A program made the translations under genes and the position numbers. From the NCBI GenBank assembly GCA_020028455.1, contig JAHZOA010000005.1:1-50132 (forward strand): a stretch of DNA of 50,132 nt, given 5' to 3'. The notes below the pieces were generated by a model, which saw only the letters and a program-made list of their open reading frames with translations, did not search any database and was not told where the DNA came from. Source of the DNA: Armatimonadota bacterium (GTDB taxonomy: Bacteria > Sysuimicrobiota > Sysuimicrobiia > Sysuimicrobiales > Kaftiobacteriaceae). Positions 1-10,181 of this stretch are shown here, piece by piece (within the stretch, counting starts at the first letter, position 1; the number at the start of each line of letters is the position of its first letter).

Positions 1-393
<393 letters not shown>

Positions 394-515
394 AAATCCT
401 CAAAGGTCTTCCGAGGAACCAGAAGCCTCCATACGAAACAACACCCCGCCAGATCTGATCGATCCGCCGGGGAGACGCTCGTTAGGAGGTAGTGTGCATC
501 GGCTCCCTTACCGCT

Positions 516-531
516 TATGCAGTTTTCAAGG
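516..531 (-). promoter_or_regulatory. rRNA leader motif CCTTGAAAACTGCATA (boxA/nut-like region of rrn leader)
   Basis: Minus strand reads CCTTGAAAACTGCATA between the putative promoter and the 16S; resembles the CTTTGAAAACTGAA motif familiar from Firmicutes rrn operons. Confidence 0.45.
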
Positions 532-566
532 TACGGACGGGATTCCACCCCGTCTACGGCTTCTAT

Positions 567-595
567 AACTTACCTCTGATGGATAGGGTTGTCAA
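567..595 (-). promoter_or_regulatory. Putative rrn promoter, TTGACA-N17-TAAGTT
   Basis: Perfect -35 TTGACA (590-595) with 17-nt spacer to TAAGTT (567-572), upstream of 16S on the minus strand; the -10 is weak. Confidence 0.5.
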
Positions 596-618
596 CCCCG
601 AACGCACGCTGACGACCG

Positions 619-1314
619 ATGAGTAGCGTGTTGCTCTTGCAACTGCTCGTCGGATTTGCTGGAGCGATTGTGGTCGCGTTCGTCGCGCGCCGTATGAAGG
701 TACTTACCACAGACGGTGCAATCGCTGCGGCGATTATCGGAACAATCATCTATGGATTCGGCGGCTGGTCCACGGCTGCGCTGCTGTTGCTGTTCTTCGT
801 GAGCAGCGGTCTGCTGACGCGCGTGCAATCCCATCGCAAATTTCATCCCGAACACCGGCGAGGTCGTTCAGCGGATCAGGTGCTGGCGAATGGCATGGTG
901 GCGGCGTTGTCAGCGATCTGGTACGCGATTAGTCAATCACCCGCTGCGGTATCGGCATTCGCCGGAGCCGTCGCTGCTTCGACTGCGGACACGTGGGCAA
1001 CAGAAGTCGGGCTTCTTGCGGCTGCTCCCCCTCGACTGATCACGACATTGAGAGAGGTTCCCCCCGGTACCTCTGGAGGGGTTACCTGGCTCGGGACCGT
1101 CGCTGGAATCGTCGGCGCCGCAGCGATCTCATTCGCCGCATTCTACTGGCTGAGAACGCCGGTCGTTCCAGTACTGGCTGGCGGTGTACTCGCAATGGTT
1201 CTTGACAGCGTGCTCGGTGCGACGATCGAGGGACGCGTTCAGATCATCGACAACAATGGAGTAAACTTCGCCGCCTCAATCGTGGGGGCTGTACTCAGCG
1301 TTCTGCTCGCTTAA
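619..1314 (+). CDS. DUF92 family integral membrane protein
   Basis: 231-aa hydrophobic ORF with GAVAASTADTWATEVG and LREVPPGTSGGVTWLGT motifs typical of DUF92/TMEM19. Confidence 0.9.
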   Translation: MSSVLLLQLLVGFAGAIVVAFVARRMKVLTTDGAIAAAIIGTIIYGFGGWSTAALLLLFFVSSGLLTRVQSHRKFHPEHRRGRSADQVLANGMVAALSAIWYAISQSPAAVSAFAGAVAASTADTWATEVGLLAAAPPRLITTLREVPPGTSGGVTWLGTVAGIVGAAAISFAAFYWLRTPVVPVLAGGVLAMVLDSVLGATIEGRVQIIDNNGVNFAASIVGAVLSVLLA

Positions 1315-1319
1315 GAGAC

Positions 1320-2891
1320 TCAGTGACGAAAGCGGCGGATGCCGGTGAAGACCATGGCCATGTCGTGCTCGGTCGCGGCAGCGATGGCTTCCTCGTCGCG
1401 GACTGAGCCGCCCGGCTGGATCACAGCTGTGACTCCCGCGCGCGCGGCCTCATCGACGCCGTCTCGAAACGGGAAGAAGGCGTCTGAAGCCAGGACGCTC
1501 CCCTTCGCTCGATCGCCGGCGCCCTTCACAGCAATAATTACGGAGCCGACGCGGTTTGGTTGACCACCGCCGATGCCGACGGTGGCGACGTTCTTCGCAA
1601 GGACGATCGCATTAGACCTGACCCACTTCACGACTTTCCATGCGAACAGCAGATCCTCCATTTCCTGCGGCGTCGGGGAACGCGGCGTGACAACGCGCAG
1701 CGGGAACTCGTCGAGATCCCTCGCATCCGCGTCCTGCACGAGTATGCCGCCGGAGATCGATCGAAACTCGCGTGATGGATCGGGTCGCTTCCATCCGGCT
1801 TCAAGCAGTCGGAGATTCGGCTTGCGTTTGAACACCAATCTGGCTTTCTCAGAAACGGCCGGCGCGATGACGGCTTCAGTGAAGATCTGAGTGACGGCCT
1901 GGGCCGTCTCTTCGTCGATCTCTCGATTGAACGCGACGACCCCACCGAACGCCGAGACCGGATCGCACGCGTGCGCGGCGGTGTAGGCTTCGTGAGCGGT
2001 TTCTCCCACGGCGGTCCCGCACGGCGCGGCGTGTTTGACGACCGTAGCGGCCGGGCGGACGAACTCGTGAACCAGCTCCCAGGCCGCACCCAGATCGGCG
2101 AAGTTATTAAAGGAGAGCTCCTTTCCTTGGAGCTGCGTCGCAGCGGCCACGGTGCCAGAGACATCGTGTTCCCCTACATACAGGGCGCCCCGCTGATGCG
2201 GGTTCTCTCCATAGCGAAGATCCTTCAGTTTCCGATATGGGAGCGTGAGCCGCTCGGGGAACGCCCTCGATCCTGCAAAATATGTCGCGATCGCAGCATC
2301 GTAGGCCGCCGTTCTCGCGAACGCGGCACGGGCGAGGCGCCGCCGGCTCTCCTCTGAGATCCCACCTGTTCGATCGAGTTCAGTGAGAACATCTCGATAT
2401 TGGTCGGGGCTACTGACGACCGCTACGCGCGCCCAGTTCTTCGCCGCCGCTCGAAGCAGGCTGACACCACCGATGTCGATGAGTTCGAGGGCTTCTTCCA
2501 TGGGAGCCGTCGCGCCGGTTCGCTCGAATGGATACAAATCCACGACGACGAGATCGATTGGTTCCAGTCCCAGACTCTGAAGCTGAGACTCATGGGCCTT
2601 GATCGGGCGGGCCAGAATCCCGGCGAAGATTGCGGGGTGAAGCGTCTTGACCCGGCCGTCGAGAATCTCTGGAAACTTGGTAATGTCTTCAATCTTCGTT
2701 AGGGAAAGTTCCGCGCCGGCGAGCGCTGTTGCCGTGCCTCCGGTCGCGATGAGCTCGATGTCGAGCTTGGCAAGCGCAGTCGCGAACTCCACAAAGCCTG
2801 ACTTGTCAGAGACGCTCAGCAGCGCGCGGCGGACGCGGATGGTCGCAGGTCGTTGGTCATGGGTCGTGGGAAGGACCACTGGGTCACTCAC
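1320..2891 (-). CDS. purH: Bifunctional AICAR formyltransferase/IMP cyclohydrolase
   Basis: [13 protein letters not shown]-terminus, [24 protein letters not shown]-terminal [30 protein letters not shown]. Confidence 0.97.
   Translation of the reverse strand: MSDPVVLPTTHDQRPATIRVRRALLSVSDKSGFVEFATALAKLDIELIATGGTATALAGAELSLTKIEDITKFPEILDGRVKTLHPAIFAGILARPIKAHESQLQSLGLEPIDLVVVDLYPFERTGATAPMEEALELIDIGGVSLLRAAAKNWARVAVVSSPDQYRDVLTELDRTGGISEESRRRLARAAFARTAAYDAAIATYFAGSRAFPERLTLPYRKLKDLRYGENPHQRGALYVGEHDVSGTVAAATQLQGKELSFNNFADLGAAWELVHEFVRPAATVVKHAAPCGTAVGETAHEAYTAAHACDPVSAFGGVVAFNREIDEETAQAVTQIFTEAVIAPAVSEKARLVFKRKPNLRLLEAGWKRPDPSREFRSISGGILVQDADARDLDEFPLRVVTPRSPTPQEMEDLLFAWKVVKWVRSNAIVLAKNVATVGIGGGQPNRVGSVIIAVKGAGDRAKGSVLASDAFFPFRDGVDEAARAGVTAVIQPGGSVRDEEAIAAATEHDMAMVFTGIRRFRH
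2841..2870. repeat. Heptamer array GGTCGCA GGTCGTT GGTCATG GGTCGTG in purH 5' end
   Basis: Four consecutive 7-nt units read directly. Confidence 0.85.
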
Positions 2892-3556
2892 CGGCTCACC
2901 TCGCTCGCCACTGATTCCCGCTTTCGCGCTTCCACAATCCCAACCTTTCGTCCCTCAATCAGCAACCGGCCCTCGGCGAAGAGATGAATGGCCAAGGGAT
3001 ACAATCGGTGTTCCTCCTCGGCGATGCGCGCGCCGAGCGACGACGGTGTGTCATCCTCTTGTACTCGCGCCACGGCCTGGAGAATGATCGGCCCGCCGTC
3101 TGGTGTCTCATCGACGAAATGCACCGTGCAGCCCGAGATTTTCATCCCGGCACTGAGGACGGCTTCGTGCACGCGCTCGCCATACATCCTCCGTCCTCCG
3201 AACAGCGGAAGCAACGAAGGGTGAATATTCATGATACGGCCTGCGAATTGTCTGACGAACGCCGGGCCAAGGATGCGAAGCCAGCCGGCCAGGCAGACGA
3301 GGTCGACGGAGTACGCGCGCAGTGTCTCGGCCAGTCGCGCCTCAAAGGTTTCGCGGGTTGGGAACTCACGGTGATCGAGCAGAATCGCGGGAACACCCGC
3401 CCGCCGCGCCCGCCACAACGCGTGCGCGCCCGGTTTGTTTGAGACGACCACGACGACCTCACCTGGAATCTCCCGGCCGGCGCAGGAATCCATAATCGCC
3501 TGCAGATTCGTCCCCTCGCCCGACGCGAGGACGGCAATCCGGATCCCCTCAGGCAC
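2888..3556 (-). CDS. purN: Phosphoribosylglycinamide formyltransferase
   Basis: IRIAVLASGEGTNLQAI, MNIHPSLLPLFGG, GCTVHFVDETPDGGPII. A GTG start at 3556 overlapping the purM stop looks more natural than the ORF-track ATG at 3592. Confidence 0.93.
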   Translation of the reverse strand: MPEGIRIAVLASGEGTNLQAIMDSCAGREIPGEVVVVVSNKPGAHALWRARRAGVPAILLDHREFPTRETFEARLAETLRAYSVDLVCLAGWLRILGPAFVRQFAGRIMNIHPSLLPLFGGRRMYGERVHEAVLSAGMKISGCTVHFVDETPDGGPIILQAVARVQEDDTPSSLGARIAEEEHRLYPLAIHLFAEGRLLIEGRKVGIVEARKRESVASEVSR

Positions 3557-4661
3557 CCAGATCCACTCCTCTCTCGCCGGGGACGATCTCACCGATCACC
3601 CACGCTTCTGCGCCATTTGCTTTGCACAGGTCCACAGCCACGCCCGCGCGCGGCCCAGGCACGACCGCGATCATCCCCACGCCCATGTTGAACGTTGAGA
3701 GCATCTCTTCAACTGGGATCTTCCCGGCGTTCTCGAGGATGCTGAAAATCGCGGGCACCGGCCAGGCGCCGGCCCTGACGCGCGCCCGGCACCCGTCGGG
3801 GAGAATTCGCACGAGGTTGCCAGGGATTCCACCACCTGTGATGTGCGCCGCGCCACGGAGGTGACCCGCGGCGGCCAGTGCGAGGACGGGCCTCCGGTAC
3901 GATCGGTGGGGTCTCAGGAGTACTTCGCGCCACGTCGTTCCTAGTTCTGGAACCCTGTCCCCCAGCGACCAGCCGCGCTGTGCAAGCACGGCGCGTGCGA
4001 GCGTATACCCATTTGTCTGCAACCCCGCCGCGACCATACCGATCAGAACATGACCGGGTTTGATGGAAGAACCATCGATGATGGCGGACCGTTCAACGAC
4101 ACCGATGACGCACCCGACGATGTCGATGCCCTGGGGTGTGTAGACTCCCGGCATCTGGGCCGTTTCCCCGCCGATCAGCGCCACGCCCTCGTCGCGGCAC
4201 GCGGCACTCATGCCGTCAAGCACCTGAGCAGCGGCTGATGGCTCGAGACGTGCGGCCGCAATGTAGTCGAGCATCAGGAGCGGAGCCGCCCCGAGAACCG
4301 CGACATCATTCACGCCATGTACAACCACATCTCGGCCGGCGAGATCGAGCCGTCCGGCTTCTGCGGCAAGCAGCGCCTTGGTCCCAACCCCATCGATGGT
4401 GCTCACGAGGACGGGATCGGAGTAGCCTTTCAAATGGAACAGGCCGCTGAAGTGACCAAGATCCCCCAGCACACGGGTCGTGAACGTGCTGCGGATTGTC
4501 CGGCCGACGGTTTCCAGCAGCTTGGCAGATGCCTGCCGATCCACTCCTGTGTCTTTGTAGGTCAGCCATTCGACTCGCCCACGTTCGGGCTCGCTCATGG
4601 CCTTCGGCCGCACCGAGTCGAATGCTCTGAGCGAACGGAGTGAGTCGAAGGGCTCACTCAT
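3549..4661 (-). CDS. purM: Phosphoribosylformylglycinamidine cyclo-ligase (start uncertain: 4661, 4598 or downstream)
   Basis: TYKDTGVD, GVGTKALLA, GGETAQMPGVY, HITGGGIPGNL, FNMGVGM. The candidate ATGs lie in a dispersed repeat element. Confidence 0.93.
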   Translation of the reverse strand: MSEPFDSLRSLRAFDSVRPKAMSEPERGRVEWLTYKDTGVDRQASAKLLETVGRTIRSTFTTRVLGDLGHFSGLFHLKGYSDPVLVSTIDGVGTKALLAAEAGRLDLAGRDVVVHGVNDVAVLGAAPLLMLDYIAAARLEPSAAAQVLDGMSAACRDEGVALIGGETAQMPGVYTPQGIDIVGCVIGVVERSAIIDGSSIKPGHVLIGMVAAGLQTNGYTLARAVLAQRGWSLGDRVPELGTTWREVLLRPHRSYRRPVLALAAAGHLRGAAHITGGGIPGNLVRILPDGCRARVRAGAWPVPAIFSILENAGKIPVEEMLSTFNMGVGMIAVVPGPRAGVAVDLCKANGAEAWVIGEIVPGERGVDLGA

Positions 4662-4664
4662 GGA
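4566..4664 (-). repeat. Dispersed structured element, copy 1 (purF/purM junction)
   Basis: Minus: CCCTTCGACTCACTCCGTTCGCTCAGAGCATTCGACTCGGTGCGGCCGAAGGCCATGAGCGAGCCCGAACGTGGGCGAGTCGAATGG. Confidence 0.85.
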
Positions 4665-6087
4665 CCACGCCAACGCCTTCGAGCGCGTACCGCCCCGCAG
4701 TCTCTTCGTGCGGGACCACTGTCGGATATTGCCCGTCGAGACACGCCATGCACAACCGATCACGAGACAGTTGCAGCGCCTCGACAAGCCCCGCCTGGGT
4801 GAGATAGCCCAGGCTGTCGGCGCCGATCATCTCTCGAATTGAATCCACGGAATTCGTTGCGGCGACGAGTTGTCCACGGCTGCTCGTATCAATGCCATAG
4901 AAGCACGGAAAGCGGATCGGCGGCGATGAGACGCGCATGTGGACTTCCACAGCTCCCGCGGTACGCAGCATGCGCACGATCTTGCCACTCGTGGTGCCCC
5001 GGACGATCGAATCGTCGACCAGAACGACCCGGCGCCCCTCGATGACTTCTCGCAGTGGATTCAGTTTTAGCCGGACGCCGAAATCCCGCACGATGGGATC
5101 GGGTTGGATGAACGTGCGGTGAATGTACCGGTTCTTGATGAGGCCGACCTCAAACGGCAGCCTAGAGGCTTCGGCAAAACCCATCGCCGCCGATGTCCCC
5201 GAATCTGGAGCGGCGATCACGATGTCCGCATGGGCCGGAGACTCGCGCGCCAGGATCCGGCCCATTCGCCGCCGGGTCACGTGGACGTTGCGGTCGGCGA
5301 GAACCGTATCCGGCCTGGCAAAGTAGATGTACTCAAAAACGCAGTGTGCGCGCCTCTCGACAGGAAGCATTTGAAGAGCCGTCACACCGCGTTCATCGAT
5401 GATGACCAGCTCGCCGGGCTCGATATCCCGGACAAACTCGGCGCCCACGTGATCGAATGCGCAGCTTTCAGAAGCCAGCATCCACGAACGGCCGGCCCGG
5501 CCGAGCACCAGGGGGCGGATCGCATAGGCATCCCGGAATCCGAGCACACGGCCATCAACAAGCACCGCCACTGTGTACGCGCCGGCGATCCGGCGCATAC
5601 AGTACTCGACGGCCTCTTCGACCGTCGCAACTGGTGCGCGCGCGATGAGGTAGGCAATCACCTCACTATCGGTCGTCGATGCAAAGGTAACGCCCACAGA
5701 CTCGAGTTCGGTCCGAAGCTCCGGTGCGTTGATCAAATTTCCGTTGTGAGCCAGCGCCAGAGATCCCCAGGGCGATGGCACGACAAGTGGCTGTGCATTC
5801 TCGATGCGCGCGGAGCCCATGGTAGAGTACCGCACGTGCCCCACACCGAGGAATCCTGGCAGCGTGGCAATCTTGTCCGGGTTGAAGACCTCGGAAACCA
5901 AGCCCATACCCCTGTGCAGGTGCACTCGCTGTCCGTCGCTCGCCGCGATGCCGGCGCTCTCCTGACCGCGATGCTGCAGCGAGATTAACCCAAGGTGGAC
6001 GATCGGCGCAGCAGGACCCTCTACGCTGTAAACTCCGAACACTCCGCATTCTTCGCGCAACCTATCGAGGTCCGGTGCAAGCCTCAT
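4654..6087 (-). CDS. purF: Amidophosphoribosyltransferase
   Basis: ECGVFGVYSVEGPAAPIVHLGLISLQHRGQESAGIA, VLVDDSIVRGTTSGKIV. Confidence 0.97.
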   Translation of the reverse strand: MRLAPDLDRLREECGVFGVYSVEGPAAPIVHLGLISLQHRGQESAGIAASDGQRVHLHRGMGLVSEVFNPDKIATLPGFLGVGHVRYSTMGSARIENAQPLVVPSPWGSLALAHNGNLINAPELRTELESVGVTFASTTDSEVIAYLIARAPVATVEEAVEYCMRRIAGAYTVAVLVDGRVLGFRDAYAIRPLVLGRAGRSWMLASESCAFDHVGAEFVRDIEPGELVIIDERGVTALQMLPVERRAHCVFEYIYFARPDTVLADRNVHVTRRRMGRILARESPAHADIVIAAPDSGTSAAMGFAEASRLPFEVGLIKNRYIHRTFIQPDPIVRDFGVRLKLNPLREVIEGRRVVLVDDSIVRGTTSGKIVRMLRTAGAVEVHMRVSSPPIRFPCFYGIDTSSRGQLVAATNSVDSIREMIGADSLGYLTQAGLVEALQLSRDRLCMACLDGQYPTVVPHEETAGRYALEGVGVVHE

Positions 6088-8300
6088 GAGAACACCTCAC
6101 GGAGTGATTCGTAGGCGTCGCTCATTTCCTCGATCGAGAGGTCGATCATTGGCCTAGCATCTGGACCGGCGATACTCAACCGGCTTCCGCCAATACGGCC
6201 GAGCACCACAAGCTCGATGCCCCCATGATTTGCAGCCAGAATCTGAAGATCGGGCAATCTATCAGGCGACACCGATACGACGACTCGCGAAGGAGCCTCT
6301 CCGAACAGCGCGACCTCAGCTCGATGGTCATAAGGCAAGGTCACTGCTACACCGACCCTGCCTGCGATTGCGCTCTCGGCGAGCGCGACGGCGATTCCAC
6401 CATCTGAGCAATCGTGGGCAGATCTCACTAGCCCACTCACGATGGCCTCGCGCACCGCGGCGAGTATGCTTGCGTGGGTGGTTAGATCGACGTCTGTCGG
6501 TCGCCCGCGTGAGAGACCGTGGATAAGCTCAAGGAAGTAGCTCGCAGCCAGATCGGGCGCGCTGCTCCCTAACAGAACAACCACATCGCCTTCCGTCTTG
6601 AACGACTGGGTGGCAATCTGCGCTACGTCCCGGACCAACCCCACCATCGCGACGACGGGCGTCGGCGGAACAAGCCCTTCGGGAGACTCATTGTAGAAAG
6701 ACACGTTTCCACCGACGACTGGAATCTGCAGCGCACGGCAAGCATCGGTAATCCCCATAACGGCCTGGCGAAAGGTCCAGAACACTTCCGGGTCTTCAGG
6801 ATTGCCAAAGTTCAAGCAATCGGTCACACCCAACGGCTCTGCGCCCACGCAGGCGAGATTCGCAGCAGCCTCAGCGACAGCCAGCTTGGCGCCGCGGTAC
6901 GGATCGAGCGCGCATAGCCTGCCGTTCCCATCAACTGTGATGGCCACTGCCTTGGGCGGCGATTCATGGATCCGTAGCACCGCGGCACCTGCCCCACCGG
7001 GTGGCACCACTGTGCGGATCTGCACCATGTGGTCGTACTGCTCAAACACGGCGCGCTTGGCAGCTACATCGCTGCCGCGCAGGAGACTCATCAGGGCCGA
7101 TCCAGGATCGACTGTGGGCAGCACATCGGGCATGATCCACTGCTCAGCCAGTTCCGGCGGCTCGCATGCCGCGGGGCGGTACGCTGGAGCCTCGGCAAGC
7201 GCGTACGGCGGGAGTGATACAACAGGGCTGTCGCGATACTCAACCCGCAGTTCTCGATCGGCGGTTACATAACCGATGACTGCCGCTTGCAGTCCCCAAC
7301 GCCGGAAGATTGACGAGATCCGGTTCTCGGATCCACTGCGGACAACCAGGAGCATGCGCTCCTGCGACTCAGACCTGAAGATCTCATCCGCACGCATCGA
7401 AGTTTCGCGCAGCGGCACGCGGTCCAGGTCGATGATCATCCCTACCCCACCGCGTGCCGACATTTCACTGGTTGCGCACGTGAGACCAGCCGCGCCCATA
7501 TCCTGAAGCGCCACAACATCGCCCGTGCCCAGCGCCTCGAGCGTTGCCTCGATCAGCAACTTGCCGGCAAGCGGATCACCGATCTGCACAGACGCGCGGT
7601 CCTCGTGCTCGGATGCTTCGTGTAGTTCCTCCGAGGCAAAGGCTGCGCCGCCAATGCCGTCCCGGCCTGTCCTGGCGCCGGCATACAGGACGGGGTTTCC
7701 CGGCCCCGCTGCACGCGACCGCGCGATGCGATTGTGCCTCAGGAGGCCGAGGCAGGCCACGTTGACGAGCGGATTGTCACGGTACCCGGGGTCGCAGAGG
7801 ATCTCACCGGCTACCGTCGGCACACCGACACAGTTGCCGTAGGCGGCGATGCCCGCGACGATTCCCGTCGCGATCCGGCGCGATTTTGGATCGGTCAACG
7901 GACCGAATCGCAGTGAGTCAACGAGCGCGATCGGCCGCGCGCCCATCGACAGAATGTCCCTGATAATCCCGCCGATGCCGGTGGCGGCGCCGTTGTACGG
8001 ATCGACCGCACTCGGATGGTTGTGGCTCTCCATCTTGAATGCCACAGCCCAGCCATCGCCGATGTCAATGACGCCCGCGTTCTCGCCCGGTCCCTGGAGA
8101 AGATGGGGGGCAGAACTGGGTAGCGATTGGAGTGTCAGTTTGGAATGCTTATAGCCGCAGTGTTCCGACCACATGACGCCAAACAACTTTAACTCCAGAG
8201 GCGTGGGGTCTCGACCGAGGCGGCGGACGATTTCGTCGTACTCGGATCGGGTGAGGCCTACGGCCTCGGGGCTCAGCGTCGAAGGTGAGAGAGTTCTCAA
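6084..8300 (-). CDS. purL: FGAM synthase subunit PurL (small, PurSQ-dependent type)
   Basis: 738 aa; [40 protein letters not shown], adjacent purQ and purS. Confidence 0.97.
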   Translation of the reverse strand: MRTLSPSTLSPEAVGLTRSEYDEIVRRLGRDPTPLELKLFGVMWSEHCGYKHSKLTLQSLPSSAPHLLQGPGENAGVIDIGDGWAVAFKMESHNHPSAVDPYNGAATGIGGIIRDILSMGARPIALVDSLRFGPLTDPKSRRIATGIVAGIAAYGNCVGVPTVAGEILCDPGYRDNPLVNVACLGLLRHNRIARSRAAGPGNPVLYAGARTGRDGIGGAAFASEELHEASEHEDRASVQIGDPLAGKLLIEATLEALGTGDVVALQDMGAAGLTCATSEMSARGGVGMIIDLDRVPLRETSMRADEIFRSESQERMLLVVRSGSENRISSIFRRWGLQAAVIGYVTADRELRVEYRDSPVVSLPPYALAEAPAYRPAACEPPELAEQWIMPDVLPTVDPGSALMSLLRGSDVAAKRAVFEQYDHMVQIRTVVPPGGAGAAVLRIHESPPKAVAITVDGNGRLCALDPYRGAKLAVAEAAANLACVGAEPLGVTDCLNFGNPEDPEVFWTFRQAVMGITDACRALQIPVVGGNVSFYNESPEGLVPPTPVVAMVGLVRDVAQIATQSFKTEGDVVVLLGSSAPDLAASYFLELIHGLSRGRPTDVDLTTHASILAAVREAIVSGLVRSAHDCSDGGIAVALAESAIAGRVGVAVTLPYDHRAEVALFGEAPSRVVVSVSPDRLPDLQILAANHGGIELVVLGRIGGSRLSIAGPDARPMIDLSIEEMSDAYESLREVFS

Positions 8301-9010
8301 CGGAGAGCCTCGGCCCGGGAACGCGGAAGCGCGGGAACGCGGGAGCGCGATGTGACATATTCGATCACTGCCTCGAATATCAATCGTCCGTCGGTCGATC
8401 CCAGGATCGCTTCGGAAGCTCGTTCGGGGTGAGGCATCAACCCGACGACATTGCCCGCCTTATTGCACACACCGGCTATGAACCGTGCTGAGCCGTTCGG
8501 GTTGGCGTCCTCTGCGTATCGAAACACCACCTGGCGCTCGATATCATCAAGCAAGTCCTTGGGTGCGAAGTAGTTACCCTCCCCGTGGGCGACCGGCATC
8601 TGCAGGATCTGACCCTCCCGCAGATTCCAGGTGAACGGTGTCTTTGTCGACTCGACACTCATCAAGACCTGCCGGCATCGGAATTGGAGGCTCTGATTCC
8701 TCAACATGGCTCCCGGCAGCAGGCCCGCTTCGAGGAGAACCTGGAATCCGTTGCAGATGCCGAGCACCGGTTTTCCCGACGCCGCAAATGACTTTACTGA
8801 GGGCATGATCGGAGACGTCGCGGCCACAGCCCCCGCCCTAAGGTAGTCACCATACGCGAACCCGCCGGGGAGGACAACGCAATCCACGTCGTCGAGTAAT
8901 GAATCACCGTGCCAGAGCTCCACGACGTCTTGAGCTAAAACATTGCGCAAGACGTGAATGCAGTCGTGGTCACAGTTGCTGCCGGGGAAGATGACGACGC
9001 CGAAGCGCAT
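8297..9010 (-). CDS. purQ: FGAM synthase glutaminase subunit PurQ
   Basis: [45 protein letters not shown]. Start at 9010 overlaps the purS stop. Confidence 0.96.
   Translation of the reverse strand: MRFGVVIFPGSNCDHDCIHVLRNVLAQDVVELWHGDSLLDDVDCVVLPGGFAYGDYLRAGAVAATSPIMPSVKSFAASGKPVLGICNGFQVLLEAGLLPGAMLRNQSLQFRCRQVLMSVESTKTPFTWNLREGQILQMPVAHGEGNYFAPKDLLDDIERQVVFRYAEDANPNGSARFIAGVCNKAGNVVGLMPHPERASEAILGSTDGRLIFEAVIEYVTSRSRVPALPRSRAEALR
8316..8349. repeat. Octamer array CGGGAACG CGGAAGCG CGGGAACG CGGGAGCG in purQ 3' end
   Basis: Four consecutive 8-nt units read directly. Confidence 0.85.
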
Positions 9011-9267
9011 TATGACGGCCTCCGGGAGGGCAACGCATCTGTTTCGATTTTCCATTCCTCGATAAGTGGATTGGCCAAGAACCGGTCACACATCGCACTA
9101 ATTTCATCGACTGAAGCCTCGTCAGGCATTGTGATCTCGATGTGCTTGCCGACCCGGACCTCGGAGACGCCCTCGTAGCCCAGAGCATGCAGCCCCTGGC
9201 GGACAGCTTGCCCTTGTGCATCGAGTACTCCCGGCTTGAGCGTGATGACGACCCGTACAGTGGTCAT
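9010..9267 (-). CDS. purS: FGAM synthase subunit PurS
   Basis: 85 aa; [26 protein letters not shown]...VRVGKHIEI. Confidence 0.95.
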   Translation of the reverse strand: MTTVRVVITLKPGVLDAQGQAVRQGLHALGYEGVSEVRVGKHIEITMPDEASVDEISAMCDRFLANPLIEEWKIETDALPSRRPS

Positions 9268-10181
9268 ACGAGTTTTCCCGTTAGCCGGGCAAAGGTCTCC
9301 AGATACCGTTGCCGCGTCGCTTCGACGACATCGTCCGGAAGTGATGGCACCGGGGGCTCATGATTCCACCCGGCCTGGTTGAGGTAATCGCGAACGAACT
9401 GTTTGTCGAACGACGCGAGCGATTGAGGGTACTGTGCCGCGTCCCAGTAGCGTGACGAGTCGGGCGTCAGCGCCTCGTCGATCAACACAATCTGATCATC
9501 GGCAAGACCGAACTCGAATTTCGTGTCGGCGAGGATAAGTCCAACCTGCCGGGCGTGGGCGGCCGCCCGCCAGTACAAGGTCAGGCTCAACTCCCGCAGG
9601 GTCTGAGCCATCTCCCTGCCGACCAGGTCTTCCATCTCTGCGAACGTGATGTTTTCGTCGTGGCCATGGCTGGCCTTCGTGGCCGGCGTGAAGATGGGCT
9701 GAGGAAGCACATCGCCGTTCCTCAATCCCCTGGGCAGAGGTTCGTCGGCCACCGCTCCTGTGCGGCGGTATTCATCCCACGCTGAGCCTGTGATGTACCC
9801 GCGAACGACACACTCAACGTCGATGCGCTCACACCTTCGGACGAGCATCGTACGGCCCTCGAGAAGAGTGCGGTCGACGTCAGCGAGATCCTCAACAGCT
9901 TCAGAGATCTCATCTACGTCGGTCGTAATCATGTGGTTCGGAACGATATCCGGCGTGAAATCGAACCAAAATTCTGAAAGTTGGGTGAGAATCCGCCCTT
10001 TCCCGGGAATTGGCGTTGGAAGAACATGGTCGAAGGCCGAGAGGCGGTCGGTCGCGACAATCAATAGATTTCCATCTGCCTCATAGACATCACGCACCTT
10101 GCCGCGCCTATATAAAGGAAGAGACAGATTCGTTTCCAGGACTGCGCGTGAATCGTGAGCGGTGAATGGTGAATGGATCAT
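9264..10181 (-). CDS. purC: SAICAR synthase
   Basis: RRGKVRDVYEADGNLLIVATDRLSAFDHVLPTPIPGKG. The N-terminal ~15 aa derive from a heptamer array. Confidence 0.96.
   Translation of the reverse strand: MIHSPFTAHDSRAVLETNLSLPLYRRGKVRDVYEADGNLLIVATDRLSAFDHVLPTPIPGKGRILTQLSEFWFDFTPDIVPNHMITTDVDEISEAVEDLADVDRTLLEGRTMLVRRCERIDVECVVRGYITGSAWDEYRRTGAVADEPLPRGLRNGDVLPQPIFTPATKASHGHDENITFAEMEDLVGREMAQTLRELSLTLYWRAAAHARQVGLILADTKFEFGLADDQIVLIDEALTPDSSRYWDAAQYPQSLASFDKQFVRDYLNQAGWNHEPPVPSLPDDVVEATRQRYLETFARLTGKLV
10148..10175. repeat. Heptamer array GTGAATC GTGAGCG GTGAATG GTGAATG in purC 5' end
   Basis: Four consecutive 7-nt units read directly. Confidence 0.85.

Noticed and set aside
5104-5988. 294-aa plus-strand ORF
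   Set aside because: Antisense to purF; low-confidence composition.
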